Shown here: piece by piece, positions 48,561 to 60,760 of the stretch
Layout: every line of letters begins with the position of its first letter
Position numbering within the stretch: position 1 is the stretch's first letter
Origin: Ricinus communis
Lineage: Eukaryota > Streptophyta > Magnoliopsida > Malpighiales > Euphorbiaceae
Reading direction: 5' to 3'
NCBI RefSeq assembly: GCF_019578655.1
Contig: NC_063258.1
Location: 14,946,802 to 15,010,801, forward strand
Length of the DNA: 64,000 bases
The notes under the pieces: model-generated
Told to the model about the DNA's origin: nothing
The model's database searches: none
What the model saw: the letters and a program-made list of their open reading frames with translations, nothing else
Program-made: the position numbers and the translations under genes

Positions 48561-49697
48561 AAGAAATTCTTTTTTGAATTGAAATACTACATTTGGAAGG
48601 ACCCTTTCTTGTTCAAAGTTTGTGCAAATTAGGTTATTCGACGATGTGTACATGGGGAGGAGATCCTCTAGATTTTGAGTCATGGCCATGAAGGACCAAC
48701 AAGAGGTTGTCAAGGTACAAATCACACAGCTAGGAAGGTGCTAGACTCTGGATTCTACCGGCCGATGATCTTTAGGGATGCTAGAGCATTTGTCCAGATT
48801 TGTGATGCATGCCAAAGACCAAGTAACATCTCTAGTCGTGATGAGATTCCCCGAACGAGCATTCAAGTTGTTGAGATTTTGATGTTTGGGGCATCGACTT
48901 CATGGGACCTTTCCCTTCTTCCTATGGCAATAAATACATCTTGGTTGCTGTTGAGTACTTTTCTAAATGGGCCGAATCGCAAGCTTTTCCCACTAATGAT
49001 ACTAGGGTAGTTACAAGATTCCTCAAAAGACTGTTTGCTAGGTTCAGGATACCTAGAGCTCTTATTACTGACAGGGGTGACTCATTTCTGTAATGCCCAG
49101 TTAGAAAAGGTGCTTAAATGCTATGGTGTATCACACAGGTTTTCCACACCCTATCACCCACAAACAAGTGGGCAAGTGGAGGTTACTAATAAGGGTTTGA
49201 AATGGATTTTAGAGAAAACTATAGGAGTGAGTAGGAAGGACTGGGCGGAGAAGCTAGATGATGCCTTGTGGACATTTAGGATGGCCTATTATACCTCAAC
49301 TGGTTTTACACCATATATGCTAGTTTATGGGAAAGCATGCCATTTTCCTATTGAACTTGAGCATAAAGCATTGTGGGCTTTGAAAACTTGCAATTTTGAT
49401 GTTAATAATGCATGTAAAAATAGACAGGGGTAGCTTAATGAGTTGGAAGAGTTGCATAACCAAGCATATGGCAACTCCTTAGTCTACAAGGAGCGTACCA
49501 AGAAGTGGAATGACAAGAGGCTAACGAGCACCAAGGAGTTCCAAGTTGGGGATACTATGTTATTGTATAACTCACCACTCCGGCTCTTTCCTAGGAACCT
49601 AAAGAGCCATTGGTTAGGACCGTTTCACCATCCAGCAAGTCATCCTATATGGCATAATGGAATTGCACTATCTAGAACAGGGAAACTTCAAGGTTAA
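48561..49697 (+). pseudogene. Athila-like integrase
   Basis: Zinc-binding part: ILSHGHEGPTRGCQGTNHTA and ICDACQRPSNIS. Core: [20 protein letters not shown] with the first Asp (about 48890), LITDRG with the second Asp (about 49060), then after a frameshift PYHPQTSGQVEVTNKG with the catalytic Glu (about 49180). C-terminal part: KDWAEKLDDALWTFRMAYY, LVYGKACHFPIELEHKALWA, ELHNQAYGNSLVYKERTKKW and FQVGDTMLLYNSPLRLFPRN. All three catalytic residues are present, but frames change near 48890, 49080 and 49430. This enzyme would insert the DNA copy. Confidence 0.87.
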
Positions 49698-50768
49698 TGG
49701 GCATAGGTTGAAGCATTATTATGGTGACTCATTTGAGCTCGAGGAGCAAGTCAACCTTGTATTGCATCAACAAGAGTAGCTCAAGCATTATTAGTCCAGC
49801 TAAATGACTCGGAGAAGAAAAGAAGCACTTTTGGGAGGCAACCCCACTTTTATTTTATGTTTTAAATAGTTTAATCATTGGTTATGGAACATTATTTTTT
49901 CTAGTTTAGTCTTCATTTTCAATTAATTTTTTTAAGTTTTATATGCCATTTGAGTGTTTAGAAATATGTGGAAGGTAACTTGAATGTTTGATTATTGAAA
50001 ATTGCAAGAAATTGCGAGTGAAAAGTGCCTGAAATGAATTCTGAGTTTCAGCATGGTCATGGAGGTTCAACACGCCCATCCGTGCTGGTCAACACGAAGG
50101 TGTTGTGGGCAACCAAATTGTGTTGAGCGAAACATGTAATTTCAGCATGTCTTCCGAGAGTAACACAGGTTGTGGACACAATCGTGTCAGACAAACGCCT
50201 GTGTTAAGCTCAAATGGGAATTCAGCACGTCTTTTGAGAGTAACACATGTTATGGAAACGACCGTGTAAGATAACATGCCCGTGTTTAGGACACACAACC
50301 GTGTTCAATAACTTTGTTCAATACTTTATTTTGGTATGTGATTTTACTCTTTTCTCTAATTTAGTTAATTATTTCTAAATTTTTTGATATTGTTTCTTAT
50401 TTTCATTAATCTCTTTGTTAATTTTGTTATTTCATACATTCGTCACTTTTGTTGCATTTTATTTATTGTTTCATTCAATTTCTTGTTTTTCTTTTAATGT
50501 TGATTTGATGTTACTGTTTATTTTGCTTTATTAGTTACTATTGTTTATATTTTTTATTTCTTTTATTCTGCATTTGAATTGCCTGATTATCGTTGTTTTG
50601 ATATTTGAATTTGCTAAATTTTGAGCTGGTTTGGTGAATTAGCCATTATGCTACTGAATTAGAAATTAACTATTACAAGTGTGCTGAAAATATGTTCAAT
50701 TGCTGTTGTATTGCTATTAAACTGTTGCTATTATTGGAATAATTTTCTCTTTAGTGCAAGAATTACTA
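49698..50768 (+). other. 3' noncoding region of the long Athila-like element
   Basis: Includes ttaatgggcataggttgaag, then aagaagcacttttgggaggc (49819-49838) shared with the shorter Athila-like element. From 50040 to 50310 there is a cluster of cacgg/ccgtg motifs like those in the LTRs (gtcaacacgaaggtgttg, acccgtgtt-like forms). 50330-50760 is T-rich. No env-like frame is recognised. The region ends where minus-strand LTR sequence begins. Confidence 0.65.
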
Positions 50769-51069
50769 TTTTGCCATTTGCTGTTGTATTCCTCGCCATG
50801 GGTAAGGAATTTCGGCATGCCCTCTGACCCTAACTGTACTTCTCAGCACCGGCGCATTGGCAGGATGTGTTGAACAGTCTAATGCACCCGATTCGTCCAT
50901 TTCTTCCCGATTTTGGTCCGTTTTCTCTCTAACTTTGATGATGTACCTAGAAAAATACTTGAGACACAAAGGAAACTAAAACAGGGTGATTCTAATACAA
51001 AAACACATAATTTGCCCTAAAAATAACTCAAAATCAGGCATGCAAACATGTGTAATATCAAGGATATCA
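50769..51069 (-). repeat. Fragment of LTR F, minus orientation
   Basis: Reverse complement of 42270-42510: on the minus strand it begins tgatatccttgatattacac at 51069 and runs through tttagtttcctttgtgtctc, aggtacatcatcaaagttag and gaccaaaatcggg. It is only about 300 bp long. On its outer side it meets family B at ttggcata. This may be the end of a second, inverted copy of the element or a rearranged 3' end. Confidence 0.8.
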
Positions 51070-52990
51070 TTGGCATAAGAAAACATGGGAGCACAATTGA
51101 CAAGCTTGACCGATGGCATTGGGGATTACCTTGATGATCAAGCAGGATGAGACATAAATCCACGCATGTAAAGTAGAACTCATGTTATTTTCAATTAATC
51201 CAAGCATAATAATAGTCGGAATTCGAGTGCACTGATGTCTGAAATGCATATAACCAAGTAATTTGGGTCTAAGTGATTTTAGGTAGGACCACACAAAATT
51301 ATCCTTATTTTTGTTAAGCTGGGTCATAAAATTTCAGACTACAAGAGTTGGTGTCCGTCAATTCCTCTCTCATTCTTGATTTGACTTTAGTTTATTTATC
51401 TTTATGTATTTATTTATTCATATTTAGCATCTAGCTTCTTCTTCTTATGGAATGAGGGTTTTCGCACTAGAACAACTGCATGCAACTAAATACTTAAGGC
51501 TAATGAGCATATTACTTCAGTTTTCTACCTTGCAGAAAATCAAGTTATAGGTTCTTTAAAGAACCTTTTGGACTTAATCAGCATTCGCGCCAACGAGCAT
51601 AGACTTATCCTCACGTCCATCCTTTCTCATGTACTCTTTGTCTACCCTTATGTTTAAATTAATTTCATTTGATCCTTATGATTAGCCGTATGGAAGAGAA
51701 CAAAGAACCTATGATTGCTTTCCTTACCAGATCTGAAATCCTACCGATATTCTAATTTTTTTGTTTATTTCGTGTCTCTCTTTCTAATCTCTGTCTAGTA
51801 TGATGGTTTGGTTTTATTTGGGAGCATAAAAATGAGTGTTGAATGGAAGCGTATGGAAGCGGTAATCATAGGCACCAATCTAATGCTTCGCCGAATGCAA
51901 AGAAAGAAAATTAGTTGATCATGTATTGATATCATTCTCTATATGATCACGGATGAATCTTTTGGAGGAAAGGGGGAACGACGAGAATCAAGGCATGCTA
52001 AAATATCCCAATTCAAGATTTGCACCATTGGGATCTCCATCGTTCCTTATTCATCTAGGCATGAGGACTCCTGATGACGCATCGTTTGGCATAAGAGATC
52101 ATGGGAATGCAATTGACAAGCTTGACTGATGGCATTAGGCTTAGCTTGATGATCAAGTAGGATAGGACGTAAATCCACCAGCGTAACAGAAAAATAATGT
52201 TGTTTGCGATTAATACAAGCGTAATACAAGCTGAAATTTGAGAGCTTTGATGTTTGAAATGCATATAATGAAGTAATTTTGGTTGGAGTTTTTATATGTA
52301 GGCCCATGTGAACTTACCTTTATTTTTGTTAAGCTGGCTCAAAAAATTTAAGACTACGAGTTGATGCCCAGTTAACTCCTCTCTCGTTCTTGATTTGTCT
52401 TTATTTTATTCATCTTTATTTATTTATTTATTCATATTTAGCTTCTAGTTTCTTCTTTCTATGGAACAAGGACTTTCGCACTATAAACACTGCATACAAC
52501 CGAATACTTGAGGCTAAAGAGCCTATTATTTTCTTCCTTTCTCTTATGTTCTTTGTCTACCCTTATGTCTAAATCAATTTCATTTTATCTTCACGATTAG
52601 CCATATGGAAGAGAACAAAGAAATTGTGATTGCTTTCCTTATAGGATTTGAAATCCTACCGATCTTCTCATTTTTTTGTTTATTTTGTGTCTCTCTTTCT
52701 AATCTTTATCTAGTATGATGTTTTAGTTTTATTTGGTGAGCATGAACATGAGGGTTGAGTGAAAGCGCATGGAAGCGACAATCATAAGAACCAATCTAAT
52801 GCTTGTACAAATGTAAAAGAGGATAATTAGTTGATCGAGTATTAGTATCATTCTCCTAATGATCGTGAATGAATCTTTTGGAGGAAAGAAGGAATGACGA
52901 GAATTGAGGCACGCCTAAATATTCTAATTTAGGATTTGCACCATTAGGATCTCCATCATTTCTTGTTATTCTAGGCTAGATGACCCTTAA
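51070..52990 (+). repeat. Family B repeats, two monomers head to tail
   Basis: First monomer from 51070 (entered part-way, just before the catgggag...aattgacaagcttgacc segment) to about 52010, the second from about 52011 to 52920, and the start of a third to about 52990. Anchors caccattgggatc at 52022 and caccattaggatc at 52938 give a period of 916 bp. The second monomer lacks about 80 bp in the ttgcagaaaatcaagttat to gagcatagacttat region. No coding function seen. Confidence 0.75.
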
Positions 52991-53255
52991 TAATACAAGG
53001 GTTTCATGGACTTGCGAGCTTCTATAGGAGAATTAAGGATTTCAGTACTATAGCTGCACCATTAAATGAGTTAGTTAAGAAAAATGTTGGATTTTTTGTG
53101 GGGTGATGCACATGAACATGCATTTAATGAACTTAACGATAAATTATGTAATGCACCTTTGCTTGCTTTACCCAATGTTGATAAGACCTTTAAAATTGAA
53201 TGTGATGCTAGTGGTATAGGAATTAGAGCTATTTTAATGCAGGATTAAAGACCAC
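52991..53255 (+). pseudogene. Chromovirus-type RT connection and RNase H start, fragment
   Basis: In two frames: a [20 protein letters not shown] segment (53010-53075), [39 protein letters not shown] with an RNase H Asp, and AILMQ. It is of the same type as the pol remnants at 35.5 and 57.9 kb. Family B lies to the left and an LTR in the opposite orientation to the right, so it is a captured fragment. Confidence 0.8.
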
Positions 53256-54290
53256 TAATGAATTAAAGGAAAATAAAGTCCCTTAAACCCCAATTCCAAG
53301 TATGCCACAAAGATAGATCAACTCCTTGATAAGTAAGATTTACATTCAAACAAGAATACGAAACCTAAACTATATCAAAGGATTAAAGCTGTATGCAAGT
53401 TTGATTTCATTACCCAAGTTCTATCTAGAAACATATCAATGGAAACCTTAAACCCTTCAAGTAGATTAAACTATCAAACCTAAAATATTAAAGGTAGAAG
53501 ACGTCATAATTTAGTATGGATTCTAAATTAATAAGTCAGATTTGAATGCCACAAAAAATGAATTACTTGATAAGTTCGAATTAGCTCTAAATAAGAACTA
53601 CGAATAGAGTATAAACTCACAAAATTTGTTAATCATTAATCAATCAATAAACTTGAAAATTCATACTAGGCTTGAATAGGCTTTAGAATACCCTAATTCT
53701 AAGCTATTAAGGAATTACAACTCAAATAGGATAGAGACAAACATCCTAACTAAGAAAGATAACTAAAAATAAAGTCCTAATACTCTTAAATTACTATATA
53801 GCTGCCCATTAGGAGTAAGAAACCTAGTTCTAGTCACACACATGGGCCATCTTTATCGTAGTTAATTAGGTCCAAACTCCTATGTGCTCCTATATGTTCA
53901 TTAAGCCCATATTAGATTTATTCAAGTCCAATAAACTGAATTAGATTAATGAGCCTTGAATTTGAATCCAACTCTTCAAGCCCTAATGTGTCGTTAGCCC
54001 AAATGTGTTGAATAAGCCCATTGAGAGCTTCTTTTATCTTCTTAGCCTTGGACTTTGTAATTAGGTCCCATGGATGTGAAGTAGATCTTGAATCCTAGTT
54101 GGATTAGGATTCCCAATGTCACTTGAATTCTTGATGTCATGTAGACTTCCAATATCATTAGGACTCCTTATTGGAGTAGAACTCCTAGTTAGAGTAGGAC
54201 TCCTTGTCAGAATAGGATTTTTTCAGCTAGTAGGATTTCATTATTAGGATTCCTTGTTGGAGTAGGTTTTCTTGTGCTAGATGGGTTCTT
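53256..54290 (-). mobile_element. Chromovirus-type pol tail and LTR, minus orientation
   Basis: On the minus strand: a repeat-rich tail with STRKPTPTRNPN (from about 54280), then AKKIKEALNGLIQHIWA (about 54045-53995), then an LTR-like region whose first 170 bases match LTR D at 41345-41515. The end near 53270-53340 matches 57760-57840 and the middle of LTR E (atctatctttgtggcata). A TATA-like element is likely near 53690 but is degraded. The tail is joined to family B on its upstream side. Confidence 0.7.
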
Positions 54291-56930
54291 ATCAATAATG
54301 AAGATCGTAATGGTCCAAATCTTCATTAGAATATTAGGGCGTGCCTTGATTCCAAATCTAGGTTTGCTAGTGCGGGTCTTCATAAGTCCACACAGTTCTT
54401 GCAAGAACGCATAACTTGATTTCCCGCAAGGTAGAAAACTAAACTGATATGCTCACTAGCCTCAAGTATTCAGTTGTATGTAGTTTTTATAGTGTGAACG
54501 CCCTAATTCCATATGAAGAAGAAATAAGAAGCTAAATATGAATAAATAAATAAAGAATGATGAATAAACTAAAGTCAAATTAAGAACTAGAGAGGAGTTG
54601 AGTTGACTGTTCAATAGCTCTCTTTGTCCCAAATTTTATGAACCACCTTAACGAAAGTAAGAGGAAATCTGCAAGGGCCTACCTAATAATAACCCAACCC
54701 AAATTACTTCTTTATATGCATCCCAAATATTAAAACACTTGTATTCCCACTAGTATTACACTTGGATTAGTTGAAACCTATATGATCTCTCACTATAGCG
54801 CATGGATTCACATCTCATCTTGCTTGATCGTCAAGCTAAGCCCCAATGTTACCGGTCAAGCTTGTCAATTGCATTCCTATGATTCCATATGCCAATCCTC
54901 GTGTCATCAAGAGTCCTCATGCTAAGAGATACAAGGAACAAGCCTCAATTCTCATTGTTCCCTTTTTCTTCCAAAAGTTTTGTTTGCAATCATTCGAGGA
55001 ATGATATCAATAATCGATCAACTAATTTTCTTTCTTCGCATTAGTCCAAGTATTGAATCAGTGCCTATGATTGCCACTTCCATGAGCTTTATCTCAATAG
55101 TTGTGTTTATGCTCCCTAGATAAAACCAAACTATCATACAAGAGAAAGAGGAGTTGACTAGTTAACAACCCTCACAGTCCCAAATTTTATGAGCTAGATT
55201 CATAAAATTAGGGGAGAATTTATATGGGCATACCTAATAACACTATGGTCCAAATTACATAATTATATGCATCCTAGACATTAAAATGCATGCATTCCCT
55301 CTTGGATTAACCGAATGCAACATGATTTTTCCCTTACGTGCATGGATTTTTGTCTCGTCCTACTAGATCATCAAGTCATGCCATAATGCCACCTGTCAAG
55401 CTTGTCAATTGTATTTATGCTAGCCAAAAAAATAAACCATCAAACTAGACAGAGATTAGATAGCGTGGAACAAAAGAAATGAACAAAATAAGAATATAGA
55501 TGGGATTTCAGATCTGATAAGGAAAGAAATCACAAGTTCTTTATATTCTTCCATTTGGCTAAGCGAAAGGATCAAATCGAATTGACTTAAACACAAGGTC
55601 GACAAAGACCACAAAAGAAAGGAAGGGCATAAGTGATAAGTCTATGTTTGCTATAATGAGTCTTGATAAGTCTGCAAAGTTCTTGAAAGAAGCCATATCT
55701 TGATTTCTGCAAGGTAGAGAACTCAAATAATATGTTCACTGCCATCAAGTATTCGGTTACATACAGTTTTTGTAGTATGAGATAGTAGTTGACTGGTCAA
55801 CAACGTCCCAATTTTATGAGCCAGCTTAATATAACAAGGAATAATTCATTTGGGCCTACCTAATAATACTCCGACCCAAATTTTTTCATTATATGCGGCC
55901 CTAACATCAAGATGTTCGCATTGCTGCTTGTATTACGCTTGGATTTCATGATTTTTCCATTATGACCGTGGATTTACATCTCATCCTACTTGATCATGAA
56001 GCTAAGCACAATGCCATTAGTCAAGCTTGTCAATTGAGTTCCCATGATCTTTTATGCCAATCCTTGTGCCATCAGAAGTCATCATGCCTAGAGGAATAAG
56101 GAATGATGGAGATTCTAATGATGCAAATCCTACATCAAAATATTTAGCGTGCCTCGATTCTCATTACTCCCACTTTCCTCTAGAAGATTTGTTAGTGATT
56201 ATTCAGAGAATGATATCATACATGATCAACTAATTTTCTTTCTTTTCATTTGTCCAACCATTGGGTCGGTGCCTATGATTGTCACTTCCATGCGCTTTCA
56301 CCCAACACTCGTACTTATGCTCCCTAAATAAAATAAAATCATTATATTAGATAGAGATTAGAAAGAGAGGCATAAAACAAACGAATAAAATGAGAAAATA
56401 GGTAAGATTTTCGGATCTAATAAGGAAAGAAAGCATAAGTTCTTTGTTCTCTTCTATACAGCTAAGCATACGGATCAAATCAAATTCATTTAAACACAAA
56501 GGCAGATAAAGAACATAAAAGAATGAAAGGACGTAAGAGATAAGTCTATGTTCACTAGCGCGAGTGTTGATAAGTTTGCAAAGTTCTAGAAAGAACTGAA
56601 AACTTGATTCCCATAAGTTATTACACTGAAATAATATGCTAACTTGCCTCAAGTAGCATACAGATTTTATATTTTGAAGCCCTCATTCCATGAGAAAAAG
56701 AAACTATAAGATAAGTTTGAATAAATAAATAAAGTAATATGGATAAACTAAAGTCAAATCAAGAATGAGAGAGTAGTTGACTGGGTAACAACTCTCACGA
56801 TCCCAAATTTCATGAGCCAACTTAACAAAAATAAGGGAAAATTAGCATGGGCCTACCCACGCTTGGATTAATTGAAAATAACATGATTTCTCCTTTACGC
56901 GCATGGATTTACGTCTCCTCTTGCTTGATT
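54291..56930 (-). repeat. Family B repeats, about two and a half monomers, minus orientation
   Basis: Complements of the anchors recur: caagcttgtcaattgcattc-type near 54858, caagcttgtcaattgt near 55398, and caagcttgtcaattgagttc near 56024. gcataacttgatttc-type text lies near 54407, its partners near 55690 and 56600. Spacings vary from 540 to 1200 bp because of internal losses. At about 56930 the orientation flips, giving an inverted junction. Confidence 0.7.
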
Positions 56931-57610
56931 ATTTAGGAATCATGAATGCAATTGACAAGCTTGACCGGTGGTGCTAAGGCATGACTTGATGATTAAGCAG
57001 CACAAGATGTAAATCCACACTCATAAGGGAGAAATCATGCTGCTTTCAATTAATACACGTAGGAATGCACGTGTTTTGATATTTAAGAGGCATATAATGA
57101 AGTAAATTGGTCCGAAGTGTTATTAGGTACGCCCACATGAAATTAACCTTGTTTCCGTTAAGGAATTATGGGAACATAATTGATAACCTTCATCGGTGGC
57201 ATTAGAGTGTGACTTGATGATCAAGCAGGATGAGATGCAAATCCAAGCATGTGATGGAGAAATCATGTTAGTTTCAATTAATCTAAGCGAGAATGCACAC
57301 TATTTTATGTTTAGGATGCATCTAATGAAGTAATTCGGGCCTGCGTGTTATTAGGTAGGCCCATATGAATTTTCTCTTATTTTCGTTAAGCTACCACATA
57401 AAACTTGATACTACAAGAGTTATTGGCCAATCAAATCCTCTCTAATTCTTGATTTGAATTTAGTTTATTTATTTATTTATTTATATTTAGCTTCTAGTTT
57501 CTTCTTCTTATGGAATGAGGGCTTTTGCACTATGAAAATCGCACGCAACCGAATATTTGAGGGTAGTGAACATATTATTTTAGTCTCCTACCTTGCAGAG
57601 AAATAAGTTG
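56931..57610 (+). repeat. Family B repeat, plus orientation, with a local 235-bp duplication
   Basis: The segment from ggaatcatgaatgcaattga (56936) through tttccgttaa (57161) is repeated in diverged form from ggaattatgggaacataatt (57162) onward. The second copy then continues through the T-rich and TATA-like part to accttgcagagaaataagtt (57590-57609). Confidence 0.65.
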
Positions 57611-57840
57611 ATACAAAACCTCCATGAATAAGCTCGAGAACCCCTTTTGAACCACAGACCCCTAATACATTAACATGAGAACCCCAAGAACCAATTCGGT
57701 TCAACCAATAAGAAAGGTTAGAAGACAGATTTCTTAGAAAGATGATAAAAAATTAGAACCTAAGGAAATCTAAGTCCCTTAAACCCCAATTCCAAGTACG
57801 CCACAAGGATAGATCAACTCCTTGATAAGTAAGATTTGCA
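57611..57840. other. Unrecognised 140 bp followed by an LTR scrap
   Basis: 57611-57755 shows no similarity that I can see. 57762-57838 matches 53271-53347 (cccttaaaccccaattccaa, then agatcaactccttgataagt), the end of a minus-strand LTR. Confidence 0.6.
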
Positions 57841-58045
57841 TTTAAATAAGAACACAAAGACAAAGCAAACAAGCTTTAAGGTAAAAATATCAATTATCAT
57901 TCCTAAGTGTTCTATAAGGGAATTATTTATTAAGGAAGCACATGGAGGAGGTTTAATGGGTCATTTTAGTGTAAATAAGACCTATGATATGCTGCTTGAA
58001 AATTTCTTGTGGCCTGATATGAAACATTTATGTGCATACAGTTTG
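57841..58045 (+). pseudogene. Chromovirus-type integrase zinc-finger fragment
   Basis: SIRELFIKEAHGGGLMGHFS followed by VNKTYDMLLENFLWPDMKH, the His half of the HHCC zinc-binding part of integrase in this element type. It ends before the Cys pair, where minus-strand protease sequence begins. The open frame starts inside an LTR scrap, so the start codon has no meaning. Confidence 0.8.
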
Positions 58046-58049
58046 TGAT

Positions 58050-58510
58050 GGAATTTGATCTTCATAGACCTGTTTAGGAGTTAAAGGTATAAGAGTAATA
58101 GCTTTATTCTAAAAAGTAGAAGTATGGCAATTAGTAAAACCATTATGAACAATCTTTCTATCAAACTACTAAGGACGTCATAACAAGATATGACTAGCTT
58201 GCATAGGAATCACATCACACAAAACTTGATCTTTAGAATGTACTATAAAGAGAGAAATCAATGCTTGCCTAGTGACCCTAATATCACCACAATTATTCAA
58301 CCAATGGAATCTATAGGACTTAGGATGTTAGTTGTTTTTAAAGAAAGTTTATCAACTAAACTAGCATTAACAACATTAGTACAATTTCCACCATCTATAA
58401 TCATACTACACAATTTATTTGCAATTGTACATTTAGTATGGATATGGAATATATTCTCACATTATACTTCTTCCACTTTGAGTTGTACACTCAAAGCACA
58501 TATAGTCACA
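58050..58510 (-). pseudogene. Chromovirus-type aspartic protease, minus strand
   Basis: Reads CTIANKLCSMIIDGGNCTNV with the active-site Asp at about 58393-58395 (Asp-Gly-Gly where most proteases have Asp-Thr-Gly or Asp-Ser-Gly, a form I associate with this plant gypsy group), LVDKLSL, then after breaks ITLIPLTPKQVYEDQ near 58070. At least four stops or frame changes. It continues from gag on the same strand. Confidence 0.78.
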
Positions 58511-59425
58511 TAAGAAAAGAGTTTACCATTAAGAGGATATTTGACATCCTTTTTTTCTTGTGTGTCATCATCTAAGTCCGGCTCATCATGACTATGATCA
58601 CCTTCACTTATCACATATGTCCATGATTGTCATAATTCATTGATTAGGACATTCGGCTTGCTTGTGTCCATATCCTTGGCACTTAAAACATTAGATCTTT
58701 GATCCTGAACCATTTGATTTCCCTTTACCTTTATCATCCATGGACTTGTCTTTGTTGTAAGCCGGCTTGTTGGTACTAAAACTTCTCCCACCCTTTTGAT
58801 TAACCTAATTAGACTTATTAGAAAACTTAGGTGTAGAGTTACCTTTGTTTATAGTACAAAGTTGCTTTTCAACTTTAATAGCAACATGGAGGAGATCTTC
58901 CATGTCTATATAAGGCTGTAGCTCGACTAGGTTGGCAATATCTTGGTTAAGCCCATTAAGTAAACGTGCCATTGTTGCCTTCATATTCTCATCTATGTTG
59001 GCTCAGATCATGGCTACCTTTATCATGGCTACCTCTATCTCTTGGTAGATTCATTCACAGACTTAGTTCATTATACAAGTTTTTGAAGTTTATTGTACAA
59101 TTCCCTATAGTAGTATGAAGAGATAAACCGTCTACGCATGATTCTCTTTATCTCTCCCTATGTTGAGATTGGATCCTCATCGTTGCACCTTCGAGCTGTA
59201 ACTAATTGATCCCACCACACACTAGCATAATCAGTAAACTCAAAAGAAGCAAGTTTTACCTTTCTATCTTATGTGAAGTTATGGCATTTAAACACGCGTT
59301 CGACCTTTTTCTCCTATTCCAATAAGACTTCTAGATCTCCCTTTCCTTTAAAACTAGGAATCCTTAACTTAATGGATCCCAAGTTTCCATCCTTCCTTCC
59401 TTGTCCAACGTTTTGGTTGGAGGTG
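58511..59425 (-). pseudogene. Chromovirus-type gag, minus strand
   Basis: From about 59395 downward: LGSIKLRIPSFKGKGDLEVL, a TAG at the conserved Trp of LEWEKK, ASVWWDQLVT (about 59210), a TAG at the Trp after ST (about 59158), KRIMRRRF and YYYRELYNKLQKL, later a zinc knuckle CQGYGHKQAEC (about 58645-58680) whose first Cys pair is partly lost to a TAA. This is the capsid and nucleocapsid protein of a plant gypsy element. Multiple stops, so inactive. Confidence 0.82.
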
Positions 59426-60743
59426 CCATTCTCCTCGTCATCATCATCAATCCAATTCTACCTCCTAGGTAGAGGAGGAGGTGGTGTTCGGTTTAGTTTC
59501 TCATCCTTCTTAAGTCTTAACTTATCCTACTGTGACAAGATCCTTGGAAAAGTGTCTTGCACAGACTTCTTCCACAGTCTATCATCATCATGTGTGTGCA
59601 TGATAAATACCAACAAAGAAACATTAGAATGGAAATTCACTCCCTCATGTGTTTCCTCTCAAGTGTTTAAGCACACGCCCTTTAATGCATTCACTATCTT
59701 ACACGAATCGTCTCGCTCTTAAATTCTTACACACACTTCACTTTACTAATCACAACTTGTAAATGATCAAAGAGAACTAAGAGTTGTTTTAGAAAAGAAA
59801 AGAAAGAAATGGAGTTAAGAAATTTCAGCTAGAATGAAAGAAGAAGAAGTAAGAAGTACCTCAATCCTTTGTTCTTGGATTAAGATTGGCGGCTAGGGTT
59901 GAGAAAACAAGGCTTGTTTTTCTTCTTGTATAAGAAAGAAAGAAGAAAAGCATATGAGTTTGTTTTTTTATGTGTTTGAGGTTTTCGATTAGAAAAGAAA
60001 AGAAGAAACGAGTTTGTGTTTTGGTCTTTTTTTTTTGTTTTGATCTCTGTTGTATATTGATTAGAAGAAAAAAGGTAAGAAAGAGAATTATGTTTTAAGG
60101 CCTTTGGGTAAGAATGGTTTCGGCTGGAGAGGTAAGAATGATTAAGTTTTTTTTGGGGTGGTTGCTGTATGGCATGTAATTCGGTAAGCAAGAAGCAATG
60201 GTATTGTATAGTGGTAAGATATGTTTTCAATAGGTAAAGAAAAAAGGTAAAAATTTTGGTATGTTGAGCAAAGGTGTTAGGGTGCCAGCTAGGCAAGAGA
60301 AGAAAGGGAAAAAGATGGGTCTTGTTCCTCTAGGTAGGCCGGCTAAGGTTGAGTGTGTGTGTATGTTTTGGTTTTAGAAGGAAGTTAGGTAAGAAGCAAT
60401 TAGAAATATTCCTTTTTCCTAAGTTAGGAATGAAAGAAATAATTCCTTAACTAGCTTGTGTAATTTGGCACACCTTGTGGAGACAAGAAGTTTGCTTCCT
60501 AAGTGTAAAGCTTCCTTTTTTGCAAAGATCTTCTTGAGTAGTAAAGTTCCTATCTTGTGTTTTCCCTTATTTCCGAATCAGTTCTCCCTAGTTTAGGAAA
60601 AGATTTTCAGCCAAATCAAGGATATATCAAGGAGATATTTTTCCTATTCCTTGATTAGGAAACTTGCTGAATTTTTCACTATTTTTTTAACTAATTTTCA
60701 GAAATAGAAGAACTAAATAAACAACTACAATCTTGAACTTGAA
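59426..60743 (-). other. Leader between primer site and gag, minus strand
   Basis: Minus strand is pyrimidine-rich with runs such as ttcttttcttttctaaaac; plus strand has matching A/G runs (59790-60080). An open frame of 138 codons at 59880-60296 is low in complexity (Lys, Ser, Leu, Phe) and has no recognised domain. I take it as untranslated leader. Confidence 0.55.
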
Positions 60744-60760
60744 CCTAAGCTCTGATACCA
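60744..60760 (-). other. Primer binding site, tRNA-Met type, minus strand
   Basis: Minus strand TGGTATCAGAGCTTAGG, an exact match to the common plant primer site. It fixes the direction of the element: LTR at higher coordinates, gag at lower ones. Confidence 0.9.

Larger units (their letters stand above)
42270..50768 (+). mobile_element. Athila-like LTR retrotransposon, long but decayed
   Basis: In order: intact 5' LTR, tRNA-Asp-type primer site, gag, protease, linker, RT, RNase H, integrase and 3' noncoding region. The 3' LTR is not present in the expected place: at about 50769 the element meets a minus-strand fragment of the same LTR. All reading frames carry stops or frameshifts, and there are two large extra segments (45283-45617 and 47106-47433). 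No env-like frame is recognised after integrase. Confidence 0.88.

Noticed and set aside
59273..60296. Open frames of 149 (plus) and 138 (minus) codons near the minus-strand gag
   Set aside because: The first is mostly antisense to gag, the second is low-complexity leader next to the primer site. Neither has a recognised domain.
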